64,000 nucleotides of DNA, from positions 322,501 through 386,500 of the forward strand of contig CANMGU010000002.1 of assembly GCA_947497455.1 (NCBI GenBank), written 5' to 3'. The notes under the pieces are model-generated. The model was not told where the DNA came from, searched no databases, and saw nothing but the letters and a program-made list of their open reading frames with translations. Positions 52,448-61,449 of the stretch are shown piece by piece. The first letter of the stretch is position 1. Every line of letters begins with the position of its first letter. Made by a program: the position numbers and the translations under genes. The stretch comes from an uncultured Sphingomonadaceae bacterium (GTDB taxonomy: Bacteria; Pseudomonadota; Alphaproteobacteria; Sphingomonadales; Sphingomonadaceae).

Positions 52448-53038
52448 TTAACGCTTTAACAAAAAAACTGCATGTTCCGCGAGCAGATTGGCCATACCGC
52501 GAGTAGTTTGTTTGTCGCCGCTGAGGAACCATTGTCCTTCTTGCACGAGCCTAGCATCGCGCACCAGCGCCCGAAAATCATCAATAGTGACATGATGGAT
52601 ATTGGGCGTATCAAACCAGGTCTGCGGAAGCAGTCTCGTGACCGGCATCCGCCCGCCGAACAACAGCGACATCCGTACGCGCCAATGGGCAAAATTGGGG
52701 AAGCTGACAAAGGCCTGCTTACCTATGCGCAGCAATTCATCAACGATCTGATCGGGTCGGTGGGTTGTCTGTAGCGTCTGACTGAGGATCGCATAGTCGA
52801 AACTGCCATCCGGATAGGCAGATAGATCGGTGTCGGCATCCCCTTGCACAACCGACAGGCCTTTACTCACCGCGCTGGCGACATTGGCTGGATCAATCTC
52901 CAAACCGCGCGCATCGACCTGCTTTTGATCCCGTAAGGCCGCCATCAGCGCACCATCCCCACAGCCGATATCGAGCACGCGCGCGTTAGCGGTGATATTG
53001 TCAGCGATAATCTGCAAATCCGGACGGAGTTTCGTCAT
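52448..53038 (-). CDS. metW: Methionine biosynthesis protein MetW
   Basis: A 196-residue methyltransferase-fold protein. It opens [12 protein letters not shown], with [15 protein letters not shown] (SAM-binding-type motif, about 20-34), [16 protein letters not shown], and [24 protein letters not shown], all MetW signatures. MetW works with MetX in making O-acetylhomoserine, probably by modulating or enabling MetX. It overlaps the metX stop by 4 nt (ATGA). Confidence 0.93.
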   Translation of the reverse strand: MTKLRPDLQIIADNITANARVLDIGCGDGALMAALRDQKQVDARGLEIDPANVASAVSKGLSVVQGDADTDLSAYPDGSFDYAILSQTLQTTHRPDQIVDELLRIGKQAFVSFPNFAHWRVRMSLLFGGRMPVTRLLPQTWFDTPNIHHVTIDDFRALVRDARLVQEGQWFLSGDKQTTRGMANLLAEHAVFLLKR

Positions 53039-54159
53039 ACATCTTCCCCCGCCTTCAAAAAGCCGTCGACAATCCGATTCATTTCAGGGTTTTCGAGCAG
53101 GAAGCTGTCATGACCAAAAGCACTGGACAATTCGACAAAGCTTGCTGCTGCGCCGGCCGCATTCAGGGCATGAACGATCGTCCGGGATTCACTGGTCGGA
53201 TAGAGCCAATCGGTATCAAAGCTGATCAGACAAAAGCGTGTTTGGGATCCTTTGAACGCTTGGGCCAATGTTCCGCCATGAGCTTCGGCCAGGTCAAAAT
53301 AATCCATTGCCCGGGTAATATAAAGATAGCTGTTGGAGTCAAAACGATCGACAAAGCTAATTCCCTGATGGCGCAAATAGCTTTCCACCTGAAAATCCGC
53401 ATCAAAACCGAATGTCTTGCTGTCCCGATCTTGTAGCCTGCGGCCAAATTTCTCGGTTAGACCTGCTTCCGACAGATAGGTGATGTGCGCAGCCATACGT
53501 GCCACGGCGAGGCCGCTGCTCGGCGGATCATCATCGGCATAATAGGCCCCTCCACGCCAGCGGGGATCGGCCATGATTGCTTGTCGTCCGACCTCGTGAA
53601 ACGCAATATTTTGAGCACTATGGCGGGCAGCAGAAGCGATAATCACCGCCGATCTGACCCGCTCAGGATAGAGCGCAGTCCAGTTTATCGCCTGCATTCC
53701 GCCCATTGATCCACCGATGACGGCATGAAGGCGCTCTATGCCCAGATGATCGAGAAGCAATGCCTGCGCACGCACCATGTCCGCGATGGTCAGCACTGGA
53801 AAGTTCATCCCCCAGGGCTTTTCGGTCGCCGGATTTATGGTTGCAGGTCCAGACGAACCCATGCAGCTGCCAATCACATTAGCGCAAACAACAAAATGCC
53901 GATCGGTGTCGACTGGCTTGCCCGGTCCCACCATGCGCGTCCACCAGCCATCCTTGCCGGTAACCGGATGGGTCGAAGCGACATATTGATCGCCGGTCAG
54001 AGCATGGCAAATCAGGATCGCGTTGCTGGCATCGGCATTGAGCGTCCCATAGGTTTCATAAGCAAGATCCACAGGCGCAAGCTGGGCTCCGCTGTCCAAT
54101 GGCAGCGGCCCCAGCAGGCGAACATTCCTGTTCAGACCGAACCGATCATCCTCATTCAT
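53035..54159 (-). CDS. metX: Homoserine O-acetyltransferase
   Basis: A 374-residue alpha/beta-hydrolase fold enzyme. The nucleophile elbow is [12 protein letters not shown] (Ser near 150), with Asp in SFDTDWLYP and His in GHDSFLLE near the end. The start has [33 protein letters not shown]. It acetylates or succinylates homoserine for methionine synthesis. It is transcribed divergently from hisC across 111 bases. No SAM-II riboswitch, common ahead of alphaproteobacterial met genes, is recognised there. Confidence 0.93.
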   Translation of the reverse strand: MNEDDRFGLNRNVRLLGPLPLDSGAQLAPVDLAYETYGTLNADASNAILICHALTGDQYVASTHPVTGKDGWWTRMVGPGKPVDTDRHFVVCANVIGSCMGSSGPATINPATEKPWGMNFPVLTIADMVRAQALLLDHLGIERLHAVIGGSMGGMQAINWTALYPERVRSAVIIASAARHSAQNIAFHEVGRQAIMADPRWRGGAYYADDDPPSSGLAVARMAAHITYLSEAGLTEKFGRRLQDRDSKTFGFDADFQVESYLRHQGISFVDRFDSNSYLYITRAMDYFDLAEAHGGTLAQAFKGSQTRFCLISFDTDWLYPTSESRTIVHALNAAGAAASFVELSSAFGHDSFLLENPEMNRIVDGFLKAGEDV

Positions 54160-54270
54160 CGGCGTAGCAATATCAGGCAGACGCAGACTAGCAAGCGTTT
54201 ATAGGTGCTTAGCGCAGCAGTTATGAACACTGTTGTTGATCGTTCTGGATAGCGCGGGTAAGGCCGGACC

Positions 54271-55368
54271 ATGACCAAACCAGAGCCCAAATCATACATA
54301 TCAGCGATTCACGCCTACACACCCGGCAAGGCGAAAGCCGATGATGGACGCGTCCTCGTCAAGCTCTCCGCCAATGAAAATCCGCTTGGCTGTAGCGCCG
54401 ATGCCAGTGCAGCGCTTGCAGCACAGGCGGGCAATGTCGCACGCTATCCCGATCCAGCCAGTCATGCGCTGCGTAATGCACTAGCGGACACTTATGGAGT
54501 GGAAGCGGATCGGATCGTTTGCGGAACCGGGTCCGATGAGCTTCTAAATCTGGTTGCCGCCGGTTATGCTGGCGTCGGTGACGAGATTATCCATGTCAAC
54601 TACGGTTTCATGGTTTACGAGATTGCCACACGCAAGGTTGGCGCGGAAGTGGTGATGGCTCCCGACAATGATTACGGCACTGACGTGGACGGCCTGCTGG
54701 CGTTGGTAACGGATAAAACGCGCGTTATCTATCTCGCCAATCCCAACAACCCGACCGGCACTCTGACGTCTGACAGCGAGATCGAACGCCTCCATGCCGG
54801 TCTACCGGAAGATGTCGTGCTGGTGCTGGATCAGGCTTATGGAGAATATCTCGACAATGATGGCTCCGCCAGCTTCGAACTGGCGCGCCAACATGGCAAT
54901 GTCCTGATTACACGGACTTTCTCGAAAATCTATGGGCTCGCCGCTGAGCGTATTGGCTGGGCCTATGGTCAGCCGCATCTTATCGATACGCTTAATCGGA
55001 TACGCGGACCGTTTAATGTGACAAGCGCTGGTCAGGCTGCGGCCATCGCAGCTTTGGCCGATCAGAATTTTGTCATCCAAAGCCGGGAGCATAATGCCAA
55101 AGAGCGCGAATGGATGGGGGGCGAGATTGCCGCCTTATCCAATCACGGCCTGCGCGCCATTCCATCCGCCGCCAATTTCATATTGGTGCTGTTTGACGGA
55201 ACGGTGAGCGCAGAAATAGCGGACCGGAAACTGGTGGATGCTGGCTACGTCGTTCGCAGATTGCCGGATCAGGGACTCGGCCATGCCCTGCGCATCACCA
55301 TCGGTACTGAGGAAGAAAATCGCGGCTTTATGGACGCACTGAGGTCAATATTGGAAACCAGCGCCTAA
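54271..55368 (+). CDS. hisC: Histidinol-phosphate aminotransferase
   Basis: A 365-residue class I/II PLP enzyme. It has LSANENPLGCSADA at the start, YPDPASHALRNALAD, the FSKIYGLAAERIGWAYG Lys site (Lys near 217), and YLANPNNPTGTLT. In this type HisC may also act on phenylalanine or tyrosine in the same operon. Its last base overlaps the tyrA ATG (TAATG), showing coupling to the tyrosine step. It is divergent from metX. Confidence 0.93.
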   Translation: MTKPEPKSYISAIHAYTPGKAKADDGRVLVKLSANENPLGCSADASAALAAQAGNVARYPDPASHALRNALADTYGVEADRIVCGTGSDELLNLVAAGYAGVGDEIIHVNYGFMVYEIATRKVGAEVVMAPDNDYGTDVDGLLALVTDKTRVIYLANPNNPTGTLTSDSEIERLHAGLPEDVVLVLDQAYGEYLDNDGSASFELARQHGNVLITRTFSKIYGLAAERIGWAYGQPHLIDTLNRIRGPFNVTSAGQAAAIAALADQNFVIQSREHNAKEREWMGGEIAALSNHGLRAIPSAANFILVLFDGTVSAEIADRKLVDAGYVVRRLPDQGLGHALRITIGTEEENRGFMDALRSILETSA

Positions 55369-56276
55369 TGCTGCCTTTCGCGAATATCACGATTATTGGC
55401 CTAGGCCTGATCGGCTCTTCCATCGCCCATGGCGTCAGAGCCAGCATGCCATCGGCACGCATAACCGGTTTTGACGCAGACGCCGCCGTTCGTGCCCGGG
55501 TGCAAGAGCTCGGCTTTTGCGATGATGTTGCGGACAACGCTGGCGCAGCCGTGATTGACGCCGATCTTGTCCTGCTTTGCGTGCCAGTTGGGGCCATGGC
55601 GTCAATCGCTTCGGAAATGGCAGAAGACCTGCCCAAAGAAGCGGTCATCAGCGATGTTGGATCATCCAAAGGTAATGTTATTGCCTCGCTGCAAGCTGCC
55701 TTGCCAGAGGTACGGATCATCCCAGCTCATCCGGTCGCGGGCACTGAACATAGTGGGCCCGATGCCGGTTTTGCCACCCTGTTCCACGACCGTTGGTGTA
55801 TATTAACGCCGCCAGAAGATGCCGAGAAAGGCGATATCGAACGCGTACGTGCCTTTTGGGAAAAACTGGGTGCGAATATCGAGATTATGGATGCGAAACA
55901 TCACGATCTGGTACTTGCCGTAACCAGCCATTTGCCACATCTTATCGCCTATACGATAGTGGGTACTGCATCTGACCTGGAGGATGTCACGCGTAGCGAA
56001 GTGATAAAATATTCTGCAGGCGGCTTTCGTGACTTCACCCGCATCGCAGCCTCCGATCCAACCATGTGGCGTGATGTGTTCATGTCGAACAAGGACGCTG
56101 TCCTTGAGATGCTGCAGCGTTTTTCTGAAGATCTCACGGCTCTGCAACGCGCCATCCGCTGGGATAAGGGCGACGAGCTGTTTGACCTGTTCACAAAAAC
56201 CCGAGCCATCCGCCGGCGGATTATCGAAGAGGGGCAAGATGATGCCGCTCCCGATTTCGGCCGGAGTCATGAATAG
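55368..56276 (+). CDS. tyrA: Prephenate/arogenate dehydrogenase family protein
   Basis: A 302-residue TyrA-type enzyme. An N-terminal NAD-binding fold (IIGLGLIGSSIAHGV, VISDVGSSKGNV) precedes a helical domain with the active-site His region HPVAGTEHSGPDAG (about 123-136) and the TSHLPHLIAYTIVG segment. It makes 4-hydroxyphenylpyruvate from prephenate, or tyrosine from arogenate; sequence alone does not settle which. It shares its start codon region with the hisC stop and is probably co-transcribed. Confidence 0.9.
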   Translation: MLPFANITIIGLGLIGSSIAHGVRASMPSARITGFDADAAVRARVQELGFCDDVADNAGAAVIDADLVLLCVPVGAMASIASEMAEDLPKEAVISDVGSSKGNVIASLQAALPEVRIIPAHPVAGTEHSGPDAGFATLFHDRWCILTPPEDAEKGDIERVRAFWEKLGANIEIMDAKHHDLVLAVTSHLPHLIAYTIVGTASDLEDVTRSEVIKYSAGGFRDFTRIAASDPTMWRDVFMSNKDAVLEMLQRFSEDLTALQRAIRWDKGDELFDLFTKTRAIRRRIIEEGQDDAAPDFGRSHE

Positions 56277-56498
56277 TTCACTGCAGAAATTTTCATGGCT
56301 TGGAAGCGGTTATCGAATGCGGTGATGTTGTCACCAAACCTTCTGCTTCTTCTCGATGCTAATCGTAAGTTTTTGTCACGGGTCCTTTTATTCAAAGGCT
56401 GTTTAGGGTAGCAATCTTTCAGGGGTAGCGATGTTTGGAGCACTATCCTGCGCCGAGAATTTGGTTTCTCTGACCAGAATAGGGGTATATTCAATCAA

Positions 56499-57311
56499 GT
56501 GACCGACAGCAAAGCGCATCATATAGTTTTTGCCAATGAAAAAGGCGGCACCGGTAAGTCCACCACCGCAGTTCATGTTGCTGTTGCACTCGCTTATCAG
56601 GGGCATAAGGTTGCAGTCATCGATCTCGATCCGCGCCAGCGCACCCTGTATCGCTATCTCGAAAACCGCAAAGCGACGATGGACAGGCTGGATATTGAAA
56701 TTCCGCAGCCCTATTTTGAAGTATTCGAACATGACAATCTCGCCCGGCTTGAACAGCTGGTCGAACGGATGAGTCACGGTGTTGACTATCTGCTATATGA
56801 TACTCCCGGCCGGGATGACAAATTTGCTCGCTTTGTTGCGACCCGCGCCAATACTTTGGTGACCCCGATTAATGACAGCTTCGTCGATTTTGACCTGATC
56901 GGACAAGTGGATCCCGAGACGTTCAAGGTCCGTAAACTCAGCTTTTATGCCGAACTTATCTGGGAGGCTCGTAAAGCCCGGGCCAAGGCGGACGGCACAA
57001 CGATTGACTGGGTGGTGCTGCGCAATCGCACCCAGCATGTCGAGGCACATAATATGCAGCGCGTCATCTCTGCCTTGACGGAGTTATCGCAACGCGTGGG
57101 CTTTCGCGTGATTCCAGGGTTGAGCGAGCGAGTTATTTATCGCGAGCTCTTCCCAGCTGGCCTGACAATGCTCGACAAGCAACATCTGGGTCGACTTGCC
57201 ACCAGTCATATTGCTGCACGGCAGGAACTGCGTGAGTTGATCAAGCATCTGGCACTACCCCAGCCAGAGGGCGAACGGCCAAGCTTTGGCAAACCCAAGC
57301 TGGTCGCCTGA
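56499..57311 (+). CDS. mipZ: Division-plane positioning ATPase MipZ
   Basis: A 270-residue ParA/MinD-fold ATPase. The Walker A is FANEKGGTGKSTTAVHVAVAL (deviant KGGTGKST, about 11-24), with DLDPRQRTL and LYDTPGRDDKFARFVA. The MipZ-specific NRTQHVEAHN and RVGFRVIPGLSERVIYRELFP are present. In Alphaproteobacteria MipZ blocks FtsZ near the origins, so the Z ring forms at midcell. The start is GTG. The 222 bases upstream are without a gene. Confidence 0.93.
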   Translation: MTDSKAHHIVFANEKGGTGKSTTAVHVAVALAYQGHKVAVIDLDPRQRTLYRYLENRKATMDRLDIEIPQPYFEVFEHDNLARLEQLVERMSHGVDYLLYDTPGRDDKFARFVATRANTLVTPINDSFVDFDLIGQVDPETFKVRKLSFYAELIWEARKARAKADGTTIDWVVLRNRTQHVEAHNMQRVISALTELSQRVGFRVIPGLSERVIYRELFPAGLTMLDKQHLGRLATSHIAARQELRELIKHLALPQPEGERPSFGKPKLVA

Positions 57312-57314
57312 TCC

Positions 57315-57749
57315 ATGACGTTCATGCTGGTCCTCAGCGCTTCGGTCATCGCGGCTCTGATCCTGTCTGGCCGGGCAAAGACTATGAACGCCAATGACTG
57401 GCTGGCCGTGGCGGTCGCTCTGCTGGGCGTGAATTTGTTTCGCGGCGGTAGCTGGATAATGGGCAGTGGGCTCGTCATCGCGGCAATAGCATGGGGCGGA
57501 TCTAAGCTTTTGGCCGAATTTAAGCTTAGCAAGCCTGCACAACGCAAGCCCCGTGATTTCGAACTGGACCGGGCACGATCACTTTTGGGTGTGCCGGACG
57601 ATGCCGATCAGGCAGCAATCAACAATGCCTGGCGCGCGTGCCTTAGCGAACATCATCCCGACCGCGGTGGTGACGAGCAAATAGCACGTCAAATCAACAG
57701 GGCCCGGGACATATTGCTAGAGGAACTGCAGACCATCAATCACCGCTAA
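57315..57749 (+). CDS. Membrane-anchored J-domain protein
   Basis: A 144-residue protein. Two short N-terminal hydrophobic stretches (about 1-17 and 28-60) lead to a C-terminal J domain (about 83-142) with ARSLLGVPDDADQAAINNAWR and the HHPDRGG signature that activates Hsp70. It starts 3 nt after mipZ, so the two are co-transcribed. It probably recruits DnaK to the membrane. A role in division is only suggested by context. Confidence 0.85.
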   Translation: MTFMLVLSASVIAALILSGRAKTMNANDWLAVAVALLGVNLFRGGSWIMGSGLVIAAIAWGGSKLLAEFKLSKPAQRKPRDFELDRARSLLGVPDDADQAAINNAWRACLSEHHPDRGGDEQIARQINRARDILLEELQTINHR

Positions 57750-57869
57750 GCTGACCCGCTGGTGCGATGCGAAAACCAGATGGGGCTAGCTTTTGCACCC
57801 AGGTCTTTATATTGTTGTACGAGCAAAATTTCCCTTCAGATCCTACCCTCCATTAAGGAAAAACCATAC

Positions 57870-59279
57870 ATGACCGCACGCACATCCCATCAGTTTGATC
57901 CGTCCAGTTTGCGGGAATATGATATTCGCGGGATCATCGGAGAAACACTGGGCAATGATGATGCCTACGCAATCGGCCGGGGCTTTGGCACATTGATCGC
58001 GCGGGCCGGGGGCACGGCAGTAGTCACCGGCTATGATGGTCGCACCAGTTCTCCAATGCTCGAAGATGCGCTTATCGAGGGGCTAAATGATGCTGGTGTT
58101 AATGCTGTTTCGATTGGCATGGGGCCAACTCCGATGTTGTACTATGCAGAATGTGTGTTGGACCAAGTACAGGGTGGAATCGAGATCACCGGCAGCCATA
58201 ATCCCGCCAACTATAATGGCTTCAAAATGGTATTTCAGGGGCGGCCGTTTTTCGGGGCAGATATTCAAAAGCTCGGCGTGATGGCAGCGAACGGCGACTG
58301 GGACAAGCCAGCTGATGATGCAGTTGGTAATATAGAGCGCATCGACATTATCGATGAATATGTCGCGCGACTGACCCAAAATTTCACCGGAGACGCAATG
58401 AAGATCGGCTGGGATGCGGGCAATGGTGCTGCGGGTCCGGTGATTGAAAAACTCACTGCAAACCTGCCGGGCGAGCATCATCTGCTCTACACCGATGTCG
58501 ATGGCAATTTTCCCAATCACCATCCTGATCCTACCGAAGAGAAAAACCTGATCGACCTGAAAAAGCTTGTCGCGGAAAAAAGGCTCGATTTCGGTGTGGC
58601 ATTTGATGGCGATGGTGATCGTATCGGCGCAATTGACGGGGAAGGGCGCGTAATTTGGGGTGACCAACTCCTACAAATCTATGCCGAAGACGTGCTCAAG
58701 TCGGAGCAAGGTGCAACCATCATTGCGGATGTAAAAGCTTCGCAGGCACTTTACGACCGGATTGCAGCTTTGGGCGGCGAGCCGCTTATGTGGAAAACCG
58801 GACACAGTTTGATCAAGTCGAAAATGAAGGAAGTCTCTTCACCGCTTGCAGGCGAAATGAGCGGTCATGTCTTTTTCAAACATGACTATTATGGTTTTGA
58901 TGATGCGCCCTATGCGGCCGTTCGCCTCATTCAGGCAGCGACCAATATCGGCAAAAGCGTGACCCAGCTGCGTAGCGATATGGTCGAAATGATAAATACG
59001 CCGGAAATGCGCTTCCAGGTCGATGAAAGTCGCAAGTTCACAGTGATTGATGAGATATTGGAACGGCTTGCAGCCGATGGCGCTGACGTCAACAATACCG
59101 ATGGCGCACGGGTGAACACCGAAGACGGCTGGTGGTTGTTACGGGCTTCGAATACGCAGGACGTGCTGGTCGCACGCGCCGAAGCGAAGTCGGAAGAAGG
59201 ACTGGAACGACTAATGACACAAATCGATGAGCAATTGGCGCTGTCCGGTTTGGAGCGGGGCGAGACAGTCGGGCATTAG
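57870..59279 (+). CDS. Phosphomannomutase/phosphoglucomutase
   Basis: A 469-residue alpha-D-phosphohexomutase. It has SLREYDIRGIIG at the start, the phosphoserine loop EITGSHNPANYNGFK (about 98-112), the metal site FDGDGDRIGAID (about 245) and GEMSGHVFFKHDYYGFDDA near the end. It interconverts mannose-6- and mannose-1-phosphate and the glucose pair. It could feed GDP-mannose to the AlgD-like enzyme and nucleotide sugars to galE. I chose ATG 57870 (preceded by AAGGAAA) over an open upstream frame. Confidence 0.92.
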   Translation: MTARTSHQFDPSSLREYDIRGIIGETLGNDDAYAIGRGFGTLIARAGGTAVVTGYDGRTSSPMLEDALIEGLNDAGVNAVSIGMGPTPMLYYAECVLDQVQGGIEITGSHNPANYNGFKMVFQGRPFFGADIQKLGVMAANGDWDKPADDAVGNIERIDIIDEYVARLTQNFTGDAMKIGWDAGNGAAGPVIEKLTANLPGEHHLLYTDVDGNFPNHHPDPTEEKNLIDLKKLVAEKRLDFGVAFDGDGDRIGAIDGEGRVIWGDQLLQIYAEDVLKSEQGATIIADVKASQALYDRIAALGGEPLMWKTGHSLIKSKMKEVSSPLAGEMSGHVFFKHDYYGFDDAPYAAVRLIQAATNIGKSVTQLRSDMVEMINTPEMRFQVDESRKFTVIDEILERLAADGADVNNTDGARVNTEDGWWLLRASNTQDVLVARAEAKSEEGLERLMTQIDEQLALSGLERGETVGH

Positions 59280-59361
59280 CAGCGGCAATAGCTGCTTCAT
59301 CCCAAAGCGGACTATTGCGGAACCGACGCGACATTCAATTATGGGACCAGAATGGGTCCTT

Positions 59362-60510
59362 CTACTTTTCGGTATCCTGCTCTTTGGCATTTTGCGGACC
59401 AAATATCTTTTGATCCGGCACGAATGGCGCGATCAGTAGTCCAGCCATGGTCATGGGGTAATTCGGGGATGTACCAATTCCAATCTTATCGTGTGGGCGC
59501 TCGCCCTTCACCTTGTGGAAGGTGCCGAACAGGATATCCCACACGATAAATTCGCCGCCATAGTTGGAATCGCCTACAGCCTTGTTGGGATAGTGATGAT
59601 AGCGGTGATTATCGCCGATCGAGAATATATATTCCCAAAAACCAAGCTTCAGGTCGATATTGCTATGCTGGAATATGCCAATGCTGAGCTGCATAAGGAT
59701 CGCAACCATTATGATCTCGGCCGAAGGCTGCAGGAGCGCATAGGGAATTGCAAAGAGCAGCGCTTGGCCGACGACCTCAACGGGGTGGCTGCGTATGCCA
59801 TTGAGCCAGTATAAGCGCTTGACCGAATGATGCGCTGCATGAAACCGCCACAAAAATGGCACTTCATGAAGCGCACGATGTAGCCAGTAGCGGAAGAAAT
59901 CCTTGATCAATATGAAAAGGAAAACTTGGACAACGCCCGGTAAGTTTGTGGGCCACAGATTATGTCCGTAAGGTTCCAACGCTTCGAAAAGGCTTACAAG
60001 AAACAGAACTTGGATGAGATATTTGGCAAAACCGTTCCAGAAAGCGCCGGAAATGAACATCATGAGATCGACCGATGTGTCGTTGCCGCCTTCCAACCAG
60101 TTTCGACTGAATGGCATCAAACGCTCCATCGGGGCAAAAATACTGCCGATGATAACCGGCACGAGTGCCAGTGTTAATAATGAGTCAAAGGTCACTCCGT
60201 TTTCCGCAAATTTGAATCCCATGATGAGCGAGATGATTAGGGTCGCGGGGAAGATTATGTGCGACAAGACAGTCCGCAGAAATGTTCCTTCGAGTTTGTA
60301 AGACGCTGCATCGAGATGTTTCAGTGCCCAGTTCATTGGCCTGACAATCACATAGGAACCGCCTGATTCGATAATATTCAGCGGCATCCCCGCCCATTTC
60401 TCAAGCTGGCGGGCAAATCGAGCGCGCGCAGGCAGTTCCTTATTTTTGAACGATTTCTGCGCTGAAGATTGATTGGTTTGATTTTGGAGAAAGGATTTGA
60501 TGACGGTCAT
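59362..60510 (-). CDS. Sterol desaturase / fatty-acid hydroxylase superfamily membrane protein
   Basis: A 382-residue integral membrane di-iron protein. Hydrophobic segments lie near 75-140 and 170-205. Histidine clusters HRALHEVPFLWRFHAAHHS (about 225-245) and DNHRYHHYP (about 310) are the family's metal ligands. It probably hydroxylates a lipid or carotenoid; the substrate is unknown. I use ATG 60510. A TetR-type palindrome (60550-60569) sits about 40 bases upstream, so expression is probably under the TetR gene next to it. Confidence 0.83.
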   Translation of the reverse strand: MTVIKSFLQNQTNQSSAQKSFKNKELPARARFARQLEKWAGMPLNIIESGGSYVIVRPMNWALKHLDAASYKLEGTFLRTVLSHIIFPATLIISLIMGFKFAENGVTFDSLLTLALVPVIIGSIFAPMERLMPFSRNWLEGGNDTSVDLMMFISGAFWNGFAKYLIQVLFLVSLFEALEPYGHNLWPTNLPGVVQVFLFILIKDFFRYWLHRALHEVPFLWRFHAAHHSVKRLYWLNGIRSHPVEVVGQALLFAIPYALLQPSAEIIMVAILMQLSIGIFQHSNIDLKLGFWEYIFSIGDNHRYHHYPNKAVGDSNYGGEFIVWDILFGTFHKVKGERPHDKIGIGTSPNYPMTMAGLLIAPFVPDQKIFGPQNAKEQDTEK

Positions 60511-60549
60511 TCTGTCTCTCACACGTTCGGATTCACAAGGCGTTTTTAA

Positions 60550-60569
60550 TTAATGAACGTGTTCATTAA
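60550..60569. promoter_or_regulatory. Palindromic operator TTAATGAAC-GT-GTTCATTAA
   Basis: A perfect 9+9 inverted repeat with a 2-base spacer, about 40 bases upstream of the hydroxylase ATG on the minus strand, overlapping where a promoter would lie. The same core ATGAAC-N2-GTTCAT occurs at 61351-61364 on the other side of the TetR gene, which makes it a strong candidate TetR operator. Confidence 0.65.
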
Positions 60570-60622
60570 ATGTGTCAAGACTACCGGCGATCGGAAAAGC
60601 GGGGCTAGTACATCAAATCCAC

Positions 60623-61231
60623 TCAATCCTTTTCGATCATCGTCATGATGGATGTGATCATTGCGTCGGCAATCTGCTCAGGCGGATCAAAGGCAATACG
60701 TTCAATATTGATCGGCAAGGCGAGTGCGCCATGCAAAGCAGCCCATAACAGTTGGGCAAGCATCTTTGGATCACCGTCAATAATTGCATCGGTCTCCTGG
60801 CCTTCGGTAATGGCAGCCGTAAGAAACTGGAAATACGGTTCCTCTTCCAATGCGGTCTGATCCGGTATCGGTCGGGAATCGGGGCGCACATAAAGAAAGG
60901 CACCGCGAAAAACACGATGTTTCTCCCGGGCAAATTCTGCATAAGCGCGAAGCAAGTTATGAATTCTGGCAGCGGGATCGTCAGTGGAGTTAACAATGTC
61001 AGACATTTGCGCGCGCAATTGGTTGACCGGCTCCTGCCAGAGGGAGCGCCCGAGATCCGAAATATCTTCAAAATATTTATAGATTGTACCAACTGACACT
61101 CCGGCCTGTTTTGCAACCGCACGGATGGTGATGCTCTCAAGGTTGCCTTGTCGCACCAAACTACTCGCGGCAGATCTGATGCGCTCGCGAGTTTCGCGCC
61201 GCTGTTCGGGAGTAATAACCGGCCTTGGCAT
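60623..61231 (-). CDS. TetR/AcrR family transcription regulator
   Basis: A 202-residue regulator. An N-terminal HTH (about 22-55: ITIRAVAKQAGVSVGTIYKYFED) is followed by a helical ligand-binding domain, in which the C-terminal part has few polar residues, fitting a lipid-like or aromatic effector. I chose ATG 61231 (a TTG precedes it). It lies between a membrane hydroxylase gene and a VOC lipoprotein gene, with one palindrome at each outer side, so it likely represses both and possibly itself. Confidence 0.88.
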   Translation of the reverse strand: MPRPVITPEQRRETRERIRSAASSLVRQGNLESITIRAVAKQAGVSVGTIYKYFEDISDLGRSLWQEPVNQLRAQMSDIVNSTDDPAARIHNLLRAYAEFAREKHRVFRGAFLYVRPDSRPIPDQTALEEEPYFQFLTAAITEGQETDAIIDGDPKMLAQLLWAALHGALALPINIERIAFDPPEQIADAMITSIMTMIEKD

Positions 61232-61350
61232 CAAGCATCCTCTATATATCTGATATTACCAGCTGATTCTGATTCCATCGGCCACATAGCATATCGAACG
61301 GCCCAGTAACCTCAAAATGCGATTGACATTGATCATCTCAGATTAGTAAC

Positions 61351-61364
61351 ATGAACTCGTTCAT
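61351..61364. promoter_or_regulatory. Second operator copy ATGAAC-TC-GTTCAT
   Basis: A 6+6 perfect inverted repeat with a 2-base spacer, identical in its half-sites to the 60550-60569 dyad. It lies in the divergent region between the TetR gene and the VOC lipoprotein gene, about 86 bases before the latter's ATG, placing it to control both directions. Confidence 0.65.
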
Positions 61365-61449
61365 TTTATCTGTTGGTATGGCCTAATCAACCGGCTATGA
61401 CAGACTTTGGTAGCTCATAATTCGCATTCCGTTCTTGGAGAAGTCCCAA

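Noticed and set aside
54160..54270. SAM-II or SAM/SAH riboswitch ahead of metX
   Set aside because: These are common there in Alphaproteobacteria, but none of the conserved blocks can be found in the 111-base divergent region.
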